Below, piece after piece: positions 51,092 to 62,008 of a DNA stretch of 64,000 nt. The stretch's first letter is position 1. Every line of letters begins with the position of its first letter. The position numbers were made by a program, and so were the translations under genes. The DNA comes from Pseudoxanthomonas sp. 3HH-4 (GTDB taxonomy: Bacteria > Pseudomonadota > Gammaproteobacteria > Xanthomonadales > Xanthomonadaceae). Location of the stretch: positions 1,212,983 through 1,276,982 of the forward strand of contig NZ_VFPB01000001.1 of NCBI RefSeq assembly GCF_006716465.1. The letters run 5' to 3'. Below the pieces are notes generated by a model, which saw only the letters and a list, made by a program, of their open reading frames with translations, was not told where the DNA came from and ran no database searches.

Positions 51092-52588
51092 TCAGGCCGC
51101 CGCGGCCTGGCTGATGCGCGGGCCTTCGCGCAGTGCCTTGCCCACCATGCCGACCAGCAGGTCGAGTTCCTCGCCGTCGATGGCGAAATGCGGGGTGAAG
51201 CGCAGCGAGTTGGCGCCGCCGTGGATGACGTTCAGTCCTTGCTGGCGCAGCCACTCCTCGGTGGAGCCGCCGCCGTAGCACTTGAAGGCCGGCGACAGTT
51301 CGCACGAGAACAACAAGCCGGTGCCCTGCACGTTGGTGATCAGGCCACCGAGCTCCGCCTGCAGTTTCTGCAGTTTCTGCACCGCTTCGACGCCGCGCTT
51401 GCGGATGTTCTCGCGCACCTGCGGGGTCAGCTGGGCCAGGGTGGCGCAGGCCACGTCCAGCGCACGCGGGTTGGTGGTCATGGTGTTGCCGTACACGCCC
51501 TTGCGGTACAGGCCGGCGGCGCGCTCGTTCACGGCGAGCACCGACAGCGGGTACTGCGCGGCGTTCAGCGCCTTGGAGTAGGTTTCCATGTCCGGCGCAT
51601 CCAGGCCTTCGAAGCCGGGGTAATCGACGATCGACAGCACGCCGTGCGCGCGCAGGCCAGCCTGTATCGAATCCACCAGGAACAGGCTGCCGTGGCTACG
51701 GGTCAGTTCGCGGGCGGCGGCGTAGAACGCCGGCGGCACCGAGCGGCCCGGGTCGCCTTCGCCCATCACCGGTTCCAGGAACACGGCTTCGACGAACCAG
51801 CCCTTGGTTTCCGCATCGGCGAAGGCCTGCTTCAGTGCATCCACGTCGTACGGCGGGATGGCGATGACCGAATCTTCGCCGCGGTAGCTGGCCAGGTGCT
51901 GCTGGTAAGACTTGCGCGAGGAATCCGAATACAGCGCCGGGCGTTCGGTGCGGCCGTGGAAGCTGCCCTTCACCACGATGCGCTTGATGGTGCGGCCGGC
52001 GTGGCGGCCGTCCGGGTCGGTCATCAGCTTGCTGTTGATGTCGGCGATGCGCGCGGCCAGGCCGACGGACTCGGAGCCGGAATTCAGGCACAGGAACTTC
52101 GCGAACGGACAACCGCCGCGGGTGTGGCCGATTTCCTTGCGCAGGGCGCGGTCGAAGCGCAGCTGCGACAGGCTGGGCGTCATGATGTTCGCCATCGCCT
52201 GCGGCCGCGCCATCGCGTCCAGCACGGCGGCGGGGGTGTGGCCGAAGCCGAGCATGCCGTAGCCGCCAGCGTCGTACAGCACCGCGCCGTTGAGCGTGAC
52301 CACCCACGGGCCCCGTGCGGCCAGTGCGATGTAGGGGTTGATCGCGTCATCGGCGTAGAAGTTGACGTAGCCGGCCTGCACGGCGCGCAGCTGCTCGGCT
52401 TCGTCCAGGTCGAACAGTTCGGCGAACTCGTCCTTCAGGCGCGCATGTTCTGCAATGGCGGCCTCGATGACGGCCGCCAGGTCCGGATGACCCTTCGCCA
52501 GTCGTTCGATGGTGGCATCGTCCAGTCCGCGGGTCAGGCGCTGGCCCGCGTGGGCGCGCAGGGGGGCGAGGGCGTCGATCAGGGCCAT
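51092..52588 (-). CDS. class III PLP-dependent aminotransferase
   Basis: The 498 residues have the class III core: LCLNSGSESVGLAARI, VKGSFHGRTERPALYSD, the Asp of LFLVDSIQAGLR that holds the pyridine nitrogen, and the PLP lysine in YSKAL (about residue 359). An unusual N-terminal extension of about 90 residues (EFAELFDLDEAEQL) precedes it. The amino donor is not evident; the divergent Lrp/AsnC regulator hints at an amino-acid (for example lysine or ornithine-type) substrate. It is transcribed away from that regulator. Confidence 0.9.
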   Translation of the reverse strand: MALIDALAPLRAHAGQRLTRGLDDATIERLAKGHPDLAAVIEAAIAEHARLKDEFAELFDLDEAEQLRAVQAGYVNFYADDAINPYIALAARGPWVVTLNGAVLYDAGGYGMLGFGHTPAAVLDAMARPQAMANIMTPSLSQLRFDRALRKEIGHTRGGCPFAKFLCLNSGSESVGLAARIADINSKLMTDPDGRHAGRTIKRIVVKGSFHGRTERPALYSDSSRKSYQQHLASYRGEDSVIAIPPYDVDALKQAFADAETKGWFVEAVFLEPVMGEGDPGRSVPPAFYAAARELTRSHGSLFLVDSIQAGLRAHGVLSIVDYPGFEGLDAPDMETYSKALNAAQYPLSVLAVNERAAGLYRKGVYGNTMTTNPRALDVACATLAQLTPQVRENIRKRGVEAVQKLQKLQAELGGLITNVQGTGLLFSCELSPAFKCYGGGSTEEWLRQQGLNVIHGGANSLRFTPHFAIDGEELDLLVGMVGKALREGPRISQAAAA

Positions 52589-52676
52589 GGGACAGCTCCG
52601 GCAGGAAGGGCAAACCCCTATTATCTGGATAAACTCGTCATTTGACAGTTGTGAACTGCGCGAAATTCGTGGATAT

Positions 52677-52693
52677 TTCGTCGATTCGACGAA
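52677..52693. promoter_or_regulatory. 17-bp perfect palindrome in the Lrp/aminotransferase intergenic region
   Basis: TTCGTCGATTCGACGAA lies 14 bp before the regulator ATG. It is a likely operator for autoregulation and control of the divergent aminotransferase gene. Confidence 0.6.
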
Positions 52694-52707
52694 TCGTGAC
52701 CCGCGTA

Positions 52708-53139
52708 ATGAAGCTCACCGACGCTGACCAGCAGTTGCTCTCAATGCTCCGTGAGAACGCGCGGGCGTCCACGGCCCAGATCGCGCGGCGGTTGAACCTG
52801 TCCCGGACCACGGTGCAGAGCCGGATCGAGCGGCTGGAACGCGAAGGCGTGATCAGCGGTTACACGGTGCGGGTGCACGACGAGTATGACCGCAGCCACC
52901 TGCGTGCGCACATCATGATCGCCGTGCATCCCAAGCAGATGACCTCGGTGGTCGCTGCCTTGCGTGCGATGCCGGAGCTGCGGGTACTGCATTCGGTCAG
53001 CGGCAGCCACGACCTGATCGCCATCGGCGCGGTGCCGACGGTTGGCGACATGGATGTGCTGACCGATCGTATCGGTGCGCTGGACGGCGTGGAGCGCACC
53101 ACCTCGTCGATCGTGCTGTCGACCAAGTTCGAACGCTGA
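52708..53139 (+). CDS. Lrp/AsnC-family transcriptional regulator
   Basis: With the ATG at 52708 the protein is 143 residues: an N-terminal HTH ([46 protein letters not shown]) and the RAM effector domain ([23 protein letters not shown]). It binds DNA as an oligomer and usually responds to an amino acid. An upstream in-frame start at 52642 would run across the palindrome and is less likely. It probably controls the divergent aminotransferase. Confidence 0.93.
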   Translation: MKLTDADQQLLSMLRENARASTAQIARRLNLSRTTVQSRIERLEREGVISGYTVRVHDEYDRSHLRAHIMIAVHPKQMTSVVAALRAMPELRVLHSVSGSHDLIAIGAVPTVGDMDVLTDRIGALDGVERTTSSIVLSTKFER

Positions 53140-53195
53140 CGACGGGGCGTCCCGGCGGGCTCCCGTACAATGCACGCCCCCGCAAGGCCCCGACC

Positions 53196-54245
53196 GTGAA
53201 GAAGTCCGATTTCCATTTCGACCTGCCCGAGGCTCTGATCGCCCAGGCGCCGCTGCCCGAGCGTTCCGCGAGCCGGCTGCTCGTGGTGCCGCCAGGCGAT
53301 GTGCCGTTCGCGGACCGCCATGTACGCGACCTGCCGGAATGGGTGCAGCCCGGTGATCTGCTGGTGTTCAACGACACCCGCGTGATTCCCGCGCGCCTGT
53401 TCGGCCAGAAGGAAAGTGGCGGGCGCGTCGAGATCCTGATCGAGCGCCTGTTGCCGGAGAACGCCGCGCGGGCGCAGATCGGTGCCAGCAAGTCGCCCAG
53501 GCCCGGCAGCCGCATCCAGCTGGACGCCGGCGGCGAGGCTGAAGTGATAGGGCGTGACGGCGAGTTCTACCAGTTGCGCTTCCACGTGCCGGATTCGCTG
53601 GAAAGCTGGCTGCTGTCAGCCGGGCGCCTGCCGCTGCCGCCCTACATCCAGCGCGATCCCGGCAGGGACGACGACGAGCGCTACCAGACGGTCTTCGCTC
53701 GCGAGCTGGGCGCGGTCGCCGCGCCCACCGCCGGTCTGCATTTCGATGATGTACTGCTGTCGGCATTGCGCGAACGCGGCGTGGAATTCGGCCACGTGAC
53801 GCTGCACGTGGGCGCCGGCACCTTCCAGCCGATGCGCGTGGACAACATCCACGAGCACCACATGCACAGCGAGTGGCTTAACGTCGGGCCGGCGCTGGTC
53901 GAGCAGGTGCGGGCGACGCACGCCCGCGGCGGCCGCGTCATCGCGGTCGGCACCACCGTCGTGCGCGCGCTGGAGTCGGCGACACGCCGTACAGAAGCCG
54001 GCGACGTCGAACTGCAGCCGTTCGCGGGCGAGACGCAGATCTTCATCTTCCCCGGCTACCGCATCCGCAGCGTCGATGCGATGGTCACCAACTTCCACCT
54101 GCCGGAAAGCACGCTGCTGATGCTGGTCAGCGCGTTCGCCGGCAAGGACCGGATCATGGCTGCCTACGCCCATGCCGTGCGCGAACAGTACCGGTTCTTT
54201 TCGTATGGGGACGCAATGCTGTTGTTCCCGGAGCACGGGCAATGA
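53196..54245 (+). CDS. queA: S-adenosylmethionine:tRNA ribosyltransferase-isomerase
   Basis: The 349 residues start at GTG ([20 protein letters not shown]) and contain [31 protein letters not shown] and [12 protein letters not shown]. It makes epoxyqueuosine in the tRNA anticodon wobble base pathway. tgt follows; the queA-tgt-yajC-secD-secF order is conserved in gammaproteobacteria. TACAAT at 53166-53171 may be the -10. Confidence 0.97.
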   Translation: MKKSDFHFDLPEALIAQAPLPERSASRLLVVPPGDVPFADRHVRDLPEWVQPGDLLVFNDTRVIPARLFGQKESGGRVEILIERLLPENAARAQIGASKSPRPGSRIQLDAGGEAEVIGRDGEFYQLRFHVPDSLESWLLSAGRLPLPPYIQRDPGRDDDERYQTVFARELGAVAAPTAGLHFDDVLLSALRERGVEFGHVTLHVGAGTFQPMRVDNIHEHHMHSEWLNVGPALVEQVRATHARGGRVIAVGTTVVRALESATRRTEAGDVELQPFAGETQIFIFPGYRIRSVDAMVTNFHLPESTLLMLVSAFAGKDRIMAAYAHAVREQYRFFSYGDAMLLFPEHGQ

Positions 54246-54265
54246 CGTTGCGACTTCCCTTCTAC

Positions 54266-54350
54266 TGTCATCCCGGCGCAGGCCGGGACCCAGCGACTTC
54301 CGCTCTTCCCGTGCCAGAGGCACTGGGTCCGGGCCTGCGCCGGGATGACG
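54266..54350. repeat. inverted repeat (GTCATCCCGGCGCAGGCCGG family)
   Basis: Arms 54266-54293 and 54323-54350 are nearly perfect complements with a 29-bp loop, between queA and tgt. Confidence 0.85.
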
Positions 54351-54372
54351 GGGAAAAGCATGGCTCCGATGA

Positions 54373-55527
<1,155 letters not shown>

Positions 55528-55665
55528 CCTCCTTCATGCCGCAGAGTCGAGCTTGCTCGGCTCCGCACGGCTGACGTCCGGCTGCGGGCTGAAAGGCAGC
55601 GGAGCAAGGTCCGCTCTAGGTTTTTCCTGCGCTTGGGTGCCGATTTGCCCGCTGCGGGAACCAAA

Positions 55666-55687
55666 ACCGCTCCGGGGCGGTCTTTTC
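55666..55687 (+). terminator. weak intrinsic terminator upstream of yajC
   Basis: ACCGC pairs with GCGGT and is followed by CTTTTCC, about 140 bases after the tgt stop. A CATAAT -10 for yajC lies at 55735-55740. Confidence 0.4.
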
Positions 55688-55774
55688 CGGTCCGGGCCAG
55701 CGGGGTGGCCCGGGCGGGGTCTCCCGCCGCATGGCATAATCCCCGGCTGCTTTTCATACCCAATGGACAAGTCC

Positions 55775-56113
55775 ATGAATCTGTTTGATTTCTTCGTCGC
55801 CCCCGTGATCGCGCAGGCCGCGCCGGCCCCGCAGGGCATGGGTGGCTTCGGTCTGCTGATGCCGATCGCCCTGATCGCCGTCATGTACTTCCTGATGATC
55901 CGCCCGCAGATGAAGCGCGCGAAGGAACATCGCTCGATGCTGGACAAGCTGTCCAAGGGCGACGAGGTCATCACCTCCGGCGGCATCGCCGGTACCGTCA
56001 CCGATATCGGCGACAACTTCGTCACCCTGGAAGTGGCCGACAACGTGCGCGTGCGCGTGCAGAAGGCCGCGGTGGGCAACGTGCTGCCCAAGGGCACGCT
56101 GAAGTCCGCCTGA
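55775..56113 (+). CDS. yajC: Sec translocon accessory protein YajC
   Basis: The 112 residues have an N-terminal segment, one membrane helix (GLLMPIALIAVMYFLMI) and the cytosolic YajC domain (RPQMKRAKEHRSMLDKLSKGDEVIT, GGIAGTV). It binds SecDF to help protein export. The ATG at 55763 would add MDKS; 55775 is preferred for its GGAC just upstream and family N-termini MNL. It precedes secD by about 100 bases. Confidence 0.95.
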   Translation: MNLFDFFVAPVIAQAAPAPQGMGGFGLLMPIALIAVMYFLMIRPQMKRAKEHRSMLDKLSKGDEVITSGGIAGTVTDIGDNFVTLEVADNVRVRVQKAAVGNVLPKGTLKSA

Positions 56114-56215
56114 TCCGCTTCTTCCGTTCCGCCGCGCCTGCGGCGGGACGGATTCCCGCTGTTTCCGAACCATTGCTGAGCGCGTGCCCGGGAAGGGCCT
56201 GCGCGGGTCGCCACG

Positions 56216-58099
56216 ATGCTTGAATTCCCTCGCTGGAAATACGTCCTGATCCTGATCGTCGTGTTGGCGAGCGCACTGTATGCGCTGCCCAACCTGTATC
56301 CGCAGGATCCCTCCGTGCAGATCACCGCCAATCGCGGTTTCGCCATCGACGCCGCGCTGCGCAGCCGCGTGGATGCCGCGTTGAAGGATGCGGGCGTGCA
56401 GGCCAAGGAGGTCGATACCGAGGCCGCCAGCATGCTCGTGCGCCTGCCCAGCCTGGAGGCACAGACCACGGCCAACGACGCGTTGCGCGAGGCGCTGGGC
56501 CAGGATTACCTGGTCGCGCTGAGCCTGGCTTCCACCGTGCCGGACTGGCTGGGCAATGTCGGTGCGCGTCCGATGGTGCAGGGCCTGGACCTGCAAGGCG
56601 GCGTGCACTTCGTGTTGCAGGTCGACCAGAAGGCGGCGCTGGACAAGCGCGTCGACGGCTATCTGGAAGACACCCGCGTCACCCTGCGCGACAAGCGCGT
56701 CCGCTACACGGCGGTCGAGCGTCGCCCCGACAACAGCATCGTCGTGACGCTGGCAGATGGCGAAGACGTTGCCGCCGCGCAGCAGGCGCTGGCGCAGACC
56801 CTGAGCTCACGCGGCAACACGGGCGGCACGCTGGCCACGGGTTCGGGCCTGACCTACCAGGCGGCGGGCAACCAGATCACCATCGGCCTGCCGCAGGCGG
56901 AGCTGGAGCAGATCGCCAGCGAAGCGATCGAGCAGAACCTGACCACGCTGCGCAACCGCATCAACGAGATCGGGGTGTCCGAACCCATCATCCAGCGCCA
57001 GGGCAACGACCGCGTGGTCGTGCAGCTGCCCGGCGTGCAGGATACGGCCGAGGCCAAGCGCCTGATCGGCGCGACCGCGACGCTGGAATTCCGCGCCGTG
57101 GTGGAAGGCAATGCCGCCGACGCTGTGGCCAGCGGCCGCATCCCGCCGGAGGCCAAGGTCTACCAGCTGCGCGACAACGCCGGTCCGGTGCTGTTGAACA
57201 AGCGCGTGCTGGCGTCCGGCGACGAAATGGTCAACGCCCGCGTGGGCGTTGACAACAACGGCCTGCCGGCCGTAGACGTGACCCTCAACAATATCGCCGG
57301 CCAGCGCATGTTCGACTACACCAGCGCCAACGTGGGCAAGCTGATGTCGGTGGTGTACATCGAACGCGTGCCGACCGTGACCATGGTCGACGGCAAGGAA
57401 GTGCGCAGCGTGCGCGTGCGCGAGGAAGCGCTGGCGCCGACCCGCATCGCCGGCGTGTTCGGCAAGAATTTCCAGACCACCGGTCTGGAGAAGACCGAGG
57501 CCGACAACCTGGCCAAGCTGCTGCGCGCCGGCTCGCTGGCCGCGCCGATGGACTTCATCGAGGAGCGCGTGGTCGGCCCCAGCCTGGGCGCCGAGAACGT
57601 CGCGCGCGGCACCAAGGCCGTGGTGTTCTCCTTCGTGTTCGCGCTGGCGTTCTTCCTGGTGTACTACCGCATGTTCGGCCTGATCACCTGCATCGCGCTG
57701 CTGCTCAACCTGGTGATGGTGGTGGCGGTGATGTCGCTGTTCGGCGCCACCATGACGCTGCCCGGCTTCGCCGGCCTGGCGCTGACCATCGGCATGTCGG
57801 TGGACGCCAACGTACTGATCAACGAACGCATACGCGAGGAGTTGCGGGCGGGGGTACCACCCCAGGCCGCCATCGCGACCGGTTACGACAAGGCGTCCGG
57901 CACGATCTTCGACTCCAACATGACCGCGCTGCTGGCAGGCGTGGCGCTGTACGCCTTCGGCACCGGCCCGCTGAAGGGCTTCGCGGTGACGATGGTCATC
58001 GGCATCCTGACGTCTGTGTTCACCGCGGTCACCGTGTCGCGCGGCATCGCCACCCTGATCTACGGCGGTCGCCGCAAGATCAAGTCCATCGCCATCTGA
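56216..58099 (+). CDS. secD: protein translocase subunit SecD
   Basis: The 627 residues have a first membrane helix (WKYVLILIVVLASALYAL), a large periplasmic P1 domain with GLDLQGGVHFVLQVD, and the C-terminal five-helix bundle (VVFSFVFALAFFLVYY, GMSVDANVLINERIREE). It uses the proton gradient with SecF to pull proteins through SecYEG. It is followed 13 bases later by secF. Confidence 0.98.
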   Translation: MLEFPRWKYVLILIVVLASALYALPNLYPQDPSVQITANRGFAIDAALRSRVDAALKDAGVQAKEVDTEAASMLVRLPSLEAQTTANDALREALGQDYLVALSLASTVPDWLGNVGARPMVQGLDLQGGVHFVLQVDQKAALDKRVDGYLEDTRVTLRDKRVRYTAVERRPDNSIVVTLADGEDVAAAQQALAQTLSSRGNTGGTLATGSGLTYQAAGNQITIGLPQAELEQIASEAIEQNLTTLRNRINEIGVSEPIIQRQGNDRVVVQLPGVQDTAEAKRLIGATATLEFRAVVEGNAADAVASGRIPPEAKVYQLRDNAGPVLLNKRVLASGDEMVNARVGVDNNGLPAVDVTLNNIAGQRMFDYTSANVGKLMSVVYIERVPTVTMVDGKEVRSVRVREEALAPTRIAGVFGKNFQTTGLEKTEADNLAKLLRAGSLAAPMDFIEERVVGPSLGAENVARGTKAVVFSFVFALAFFLVYYRMFGLITCIALLLNLVMVVAVMSLFGATMTLPGFAGLALTIGMSVDANVLINERIREELRAGVPPQAAIATGYDKASGTIFDSNMTALLAGVALYAFGTGPLKGFAVTMVIGILTSVFTAVTVSRGIATLIYGGRRKIKSIAI

Positions 58100-58112
58100 C
58101 GGGAGACAGAAG

Positions 58113-59087
58113 ATGAGCCTTTTCCCGTTGCGGCTGATTCCGCACACCACCAACTTCAACTTCATGCGCGTGCGCTGGGTGTCCATCGGCATCGCCGCGC
58201 TGCTGGCGATCGCCGCGATCGGCGCCATCGCGTTCAAGAGCTTCAACTTCGCACTGGATTTCACCGGCGGCACGGTGGTCGAACTGCGCTTCCAGACCCC
58301 GCCGAAGGTGGACAGCGTGCGTGAGCGCCTGGAAGCCGGCGGTTACGGCAGTGCCCAGGTACAGACCTTCGGTACCGGCAGCGACCTGCTGGTGCGCCTG
58401 CAGCCGCGCGAGGACGCCGGTACGGCGGCCGGTGCCGAGGCCAGCGACCGCACCGCCCAGGATGTGCTGCGCCTGGCGTCCAGTGAAGGCAACACGGCGA
58501 CGGTGATGCGCAGCGAGTTCGTCGGCCCGCAGGTCGGCAAGGAACTCGCGCTCAACGGCCTGTACACGCTGCTGTTCGTGGTGGTGGGTTTCCTGATCTA
58601 CATCGCCGTGCGCTTCGAGTGGAAGTTCGCGGTCTCGGCGATCGTCACCACCCTGGCGGACGTGCTGATCGTGGCTGGCTTCTTCGCCTTCAGCGGTATC
58701 GAGTTCGACCTGACCATCCTGGCGGGCCTGCTGTCGGTGATGGGCTTCTCGATCAACGACAAGATCGTGGTGTTCGACCGCGTTCGAGAGAACTTCCGCA
58801 ACCTGCGCGCCGAGCCGATGGAGATCCTGAATCGCTCGATCAACCAGACGCTGTCGCGCACGATCATCACCTCGTTCGTGGCGTTCCTGACCGTGTTCGC
58901 GCTGTATCTGTATGGCGGCGGTTCGCTGGAAGGCATGGCGCTGTCGCAGATGATCGGCATCGTGCTGGGTACGATCTCCTCGATCTTCGTGGCCTGCCCG
59001 CTGCTGACCATCGGCTTCCTGACCGTCACCAAGCAGGACCTGATGCCGAAGGCCAAGGACGAGGCGCTGCTGGCGCGTCGTCCCTAA
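58113..59087 (+). CDS. secF: protein translocase subunit SecF
   Basis: The 324 residues have a first helix (VSIGIAALLAIAAIGAIAF), the FALDFTGGTVVELRF periplasmic motif and the final helices with GFSINDKIVVFDRVREN. It is the SecD partner. It has an AGGGAGACA-type ribosome site and is the last gene of the queA-to-secF block, followed by a strong terminator. Confidence 0.98.
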   Translation: MSLFPLRLIPHTTNFNFMRVRWVSIGIAALLAIAAIGAIAFKSFNFALDFTGGTVVELRFQTPPKVDSVRERLEAGGYGSAQVQTFGTGSDLLVRLQPREDAGTAAGAEASDRTAQDVLRLASSEGNTATVMRSEFVGPQVGKELALNGLYTLLFVVVGFLIYIAVRFEWKFAVSAIVTTLADVLIVAGFFAFSGIEFDLTILAGLLSVMGFSINDKIVVFDRVRENFRNLRAEPMEILNRSINQTLSRTIITSFVAFLTVFALYLYGGGSLEGMALSQMIGIVLGTISSIFVACPLLTIGFLTVTKQDLMPKAKDEALLARRP

Positions 59088-59104
59088 GCAGCGGTTTCCG
59101 AAAG

Positions 59105-59133
59105 AAAAAGGCCGCGCATTGCGCGGCCTTTTT
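59105..59133. terminator. intrinsic terminator after secF
   Basis: AAAAAGGCCGCGC and GCGCGGCCTTTTT form a perfect stem with ATT loop. Confidence 0.92.
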
Positions 59134-59148
59134 CGTGGCGTTGTCTTG

Positions 59149-59285
59149 TGTAGGAGCGACGTCAGTCGCGACCGCACGGCTGGACCATCGGATGGATCGG
59201 CGAGACACGACCGGCTGGGATCGGCGCGTGCAGCGGGTGTCCCTGGCGCGCTGGATGCGCGGTCGCGACTGACGTCGCTCCTACA
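59149..59285. repeat. REP-type inverted repeat with about 88-bp loop
   Basis: Arms 59149-59172 and 59261-59285 are complements (TGTAGGAGCGACGTCAGTCG family). It lies between convergent secF and suhB. Confidence 0.85.
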
Positions 59286-59304
59286 AAAGCCCGCCCATCG
59301 GGCG

Positions 59305-60126
59305 TCACGCGTTGAACGCCGCCGCGTAACCCGAGCCGACGATGGTCTTCTGCAGCGCTTCGGCGACCTTGAGGTTGCCGGCCACGATCTGGCGGGGCAG
59401 CGCGGTGCGGCCATCGATCTTGCCGAGCGCGGCGCCGCGGAAGTCGCAGACCTTGCCGCCAGCTTCGCGTACCAGCAGCACGCCTGCGGCGATGTCCCAG
59501 TCCTTCACGCCAGCTTCGAAGTAGGCGTCCGCCCGCCCGCAGGCCACGTAGGCCAGGTCGAGCGCGGCCGATCCGGTGCGACGGATGTCCTCGGCGTGCA
59601 CCAGTAGCTCACGCACGCATTCCAGCTGCGCACCGGCGCGGGCGCGTTCGCGCGGCGGGAAGCCGGTGGTGATGACGGTGCCGGCCAGTTCCTTGCGGTC
59701 GGCCACGCGGATGCGGCGCTCGTTGAGCTGCGCACCGGCACCGCGGCTGGCGGTGAACAGGTCGTTGCGCAGGGGGTCGAAGATCACCGCGTCGGTCGGT
59801 TCGCCGTTGTCCACCAGGGCGATGGACACGCAGTAGTGCGGGAAGCCGCGCAGGTAGTTGCTGGTACCGTCCAGCGGGTCGATGACGAAGGTGTAACGGC
59901 CGTTGATCTGGGCGCCGCTCTCCTCGCCCACGAACCCGTAATCCGGATAGGCGCGGCGCAGTTCCTTGATGATCACCTTTTCGGCGTCGGCGTCCACTTC
60001 GCTCGCGTAATCCATCCGCTCCTTCTGCACCACGTTGAGTGCATCCAGCTTGTTGATGCTGCGCAACAGCACGTTGCCTGCCAGGCGGGCTGCCTTGGTC
60101 ATGACGGTGACGACGGGCTTCTGCAT
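59305..60126 (-). CDS. suhB: inositol-1-monophosphatase (SuhB family)
   Basis: The 273 residues contain the metal motifs [21 protein letters not shown] and [18 protein letters not shown]. Family enzymes hydrolyse inositol phosphates; the E. coli protein also joins the rRNA antitermination complex. The ATG at 60126 starts MQKPVVTVM; a later Met at +9 is possible. Divergent from trmJ, as in many gammaproteobacteria. Confidence 0.96.
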   Translation of the reverse strand: MQKPVVTVMTKAARLAGNVLLRSINKLDALNVVQKERMDYASEVDADAEKVIIKELRRAYPDYGFVGEESGAQINGRYTFVIDPLDGTSNYLRGFPHYCVSIALVDNGEPTDAVIFDPLRNDLFTASRGAGAQLNERRIRVADRKELAGTVITTGFPPRERARAGAQLECVRELLVHAEDIRRTGSAALDLAYVACGRADAYFEAGVKDWDIAAGVLLVREAGGKVCDFRGAALGKIDGRTALPRQIVAGNLKVAEALQKTIVGSGYAAAFNA

Positions 60127-60221
60127 GCGAACGAACCTCGGACAGGCGTGGGGTGGGGCGAACAAGTGGAAAAGAGCAGCACGGCGCGTAGACCGGCCCG
60201 CGCAGTTTACCATTTGCCCCC

Positions 60222-61028
60222 ATGAACACGCCCGTTTCCTTCATCGATCCCGTTTCCCTGGCCGCCTCCGCCCGCCTGCGCGTGGTGCTGGTGGGCACCC
60301 AGCACCCCGGCAACATCGGTGCGGCCGCCCGCGCGCTGAAAACCATGGGTCTGGCGCGGCTGGTGCTGGTGGCGCCCGAGAACTACCCCGCGGAAGAGGC
60401 GTACCGGCGCGCGGCCGGGGCCGACGACCTGCTGGCTGATGCCGCCGTGGTCGCCACGCTGGCCGAGGCCGTGGCCGACTGCCAGCTGGTCCTGGGCTGT
60501 ACCGCCCGCAGCCGTCGCGTGCAGTTGGAAGAACATGCGCCACGACAGGCAGCTGCACTCGCGGTCGGCCGAGCCGCGGCAGGGGGCGAGGTGGCGCTGG
60601 TGTTCGGCCGCGAGCGCACCGGGCTGAGCAACGAGGAACTGCAGCTCTGCCATGCCGCCGTGCACATCCCCGCGAACCCCGAATACAGCTCATTGAACCT
60701 GGCGGCCGCCGTACAAGTGCTGGCCTACGAGCTGAGGATGGCGTTGCTGGACGGGGCGCCGGCGACAGCGGCTTCCCCGGCACACCCGGACGATGTCCCC
60801 GCGAGCCACGCACACATGGAAGGGTTCTTCGCCCAGTTGGCCGACACGCTGGATGCGATCGACTTCCACAAAGGGCGCACGCCCGACTCCGCGATGCGCA
60901 AGCTGCGTCGCCTGTTCGCCAAGGCCGACCTTAACGAACAGGAGGTCCGTCTGCTGCGCGGCATCCTCGCCGATGCACAGCGCATGGCGCGGTTGGCGGG
61001 CGCTGGCGGATCCGGATCACTGTCTTAA
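60222..61028 (+). CDS. trmJ: tRNA (cytidine/uridine-2'-O)-methyltransferase TrmJ
   Basis: The 268 residues carry the SPOUT knot: [41 protein letters not shown] and [21 protein letters not shown]-terminal dimerising or tRNA-binding extension (about 190-265) follows. It methylates the 2'-O of position 32 in tRNA. The divergent partner suhB is a conserved neighbour. Confidence 0.96.
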   Translation: MNTPVSFIDPVSLAASARLRVVLVGTQHPGNIGAAARALKTMGLARLVLVAPENYPAEEAYRRAAGADDLLADAAVVATLAEAVADCQLVLGCTARSRRVQLEEHAPRQAAALAVGRAAAGGEVALVFGRERTGLSNEELQLCHAAVHIPANPEYSSLNLAAAVQVLAYELRMALLDGAPATAASPAHPDDVPASHAHMEGFFAQLADTLDAIDFHKGRTPDSAMRKLRRLFAKADLNEQEVRLLRGILADAQRMARLAGAGGSGSLS

Positions 61029-61078
61029 GCTCACGTTTTCCGATAGGCTGCCGCCATCGTTCTGGCGGGCGTCTATCG

Positions 61079-62008
61079 TTGCGTACAACCTGGTTCAGCC
61101 TGGCGCTGGCCGCGATCGGCGCAGCATTGCTACCCGCAAGCATCGCGCCGGCCAGCGCTGCCGGAGACGAGCGCGTCCTGGTCCTGGGGCGCATCAGCGA
61201 CGATCCGAAGGCTCACTACGAGCAACTCAAGCCGCTGCTCGATTACGTGGTGCCGCGGATGCGCGACGTGGGCATCACTGAAGGCCGCATCCTCATGGCG
61301 CGTGATGCCCAGCAGATGACCAGCTACCTGCGCCGCGGCCGGGTGGACTGGGTCACCGAGACGGCGGGCACCGGCATGCGGCTGCAGGAGCGCGCGGGCG
61401 CACGCCCGATGCTGCTGACGGAGCGCGGGGGCGTGAGCCGTTACCACGGTGTGTTCTTCGTCCGCCGCGACAGCGGGCTGGAGCGGCTGGCCGATCTCAA
61501 GGGCCGCACGGTGGCCTTCCAGAACACCGCATCGACCAGCGCCTATTTCGCGCCCTCCGTGGCCTTGATGGAAGCGGGCCAGCGGATGGAGATCCTGCTC
61601 TCCCCCATGGACCGCCCCTCTGCCGATTCGGTGGGCTATGTCTTCGCGAGGTCCGAGCTCAACATCGCGGCGTGGGTGCACAAGCGTCTGGTCGATGCCG
61701 GCGTGGTCAGCAACCTCGACTGGGACGATGTGCGCCGCATGCCGCCGGGCTTCAGGCGCGACTTCCGTGTGATCCACGAAACCCAGGATTTCCCGCGCGC
61801 ACTCGAGATGGTGCGCGACGACCTCGACCCCGCGGTGGAAGCGCGCCTGCGCGAGGTGTTGCTGGAAGCCGCAAACGACCCGGCTGCCCGCGACGCGCTC
61901 AACGTCTTTTTCCGTACCACCCGCTTCCTGCCGGTGGATCCGGCATCGCAGCAGGCGCTGGACAACCTGCGCCGTGGCATCGCCCGCGTCAGGGAGCAGG
62001 TCGAGTGA
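61079..62008 (+). CDS. PhnD-like periplasmic phosphonate/phosphate-type substrate-binding protein
   Basis: The 309 residues begin at a TTG; no ATG or GTG keeps the signal peptide (FSLALAAIGAALLPASIAPASAA). The PhnD/SBP_bac_12-type fold is suggested by LVLGRISDDPKAHYEQLKPLL, RRGRVDWVTETAGT and LADLKGRTVAFQNTASTSAYFAPSVALMEAG. No ABC permease or ATPase is adjacent. Instead, its stop overlaps the GTG of a c-di-GMP enzyme (GTGA), so it may be a ligand sensor for that protein. The ribosome site is poor. The ligand is unknown. Confidence 0.85.
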   Translation: MRTTWFSLALAAIGAALLPASIAPASAAGDERVLVLGRISDDPKAHYEQLKPLLDYVVPRMRDVGITEGRILMARDAQQMTSYLRRGRVDWVTETAGTGMRLQERAGARPMLLTERGGVSRYHGVFFVRRDSGLERLADLKGRTVAFQNTASTSAYFAPSVALMEAGQRMEILLSPMDRPSADSVGYVFARSELNIAAWVHKRLVDAGVVSNLDWDDVRRMPPGFRRDFRVIHETQDFPRALEMVRDDLDPAVEARLREVLLEAANDPAARDALNVFFRTTRFLPVDPASQQALDNLRRGIARVREQVE

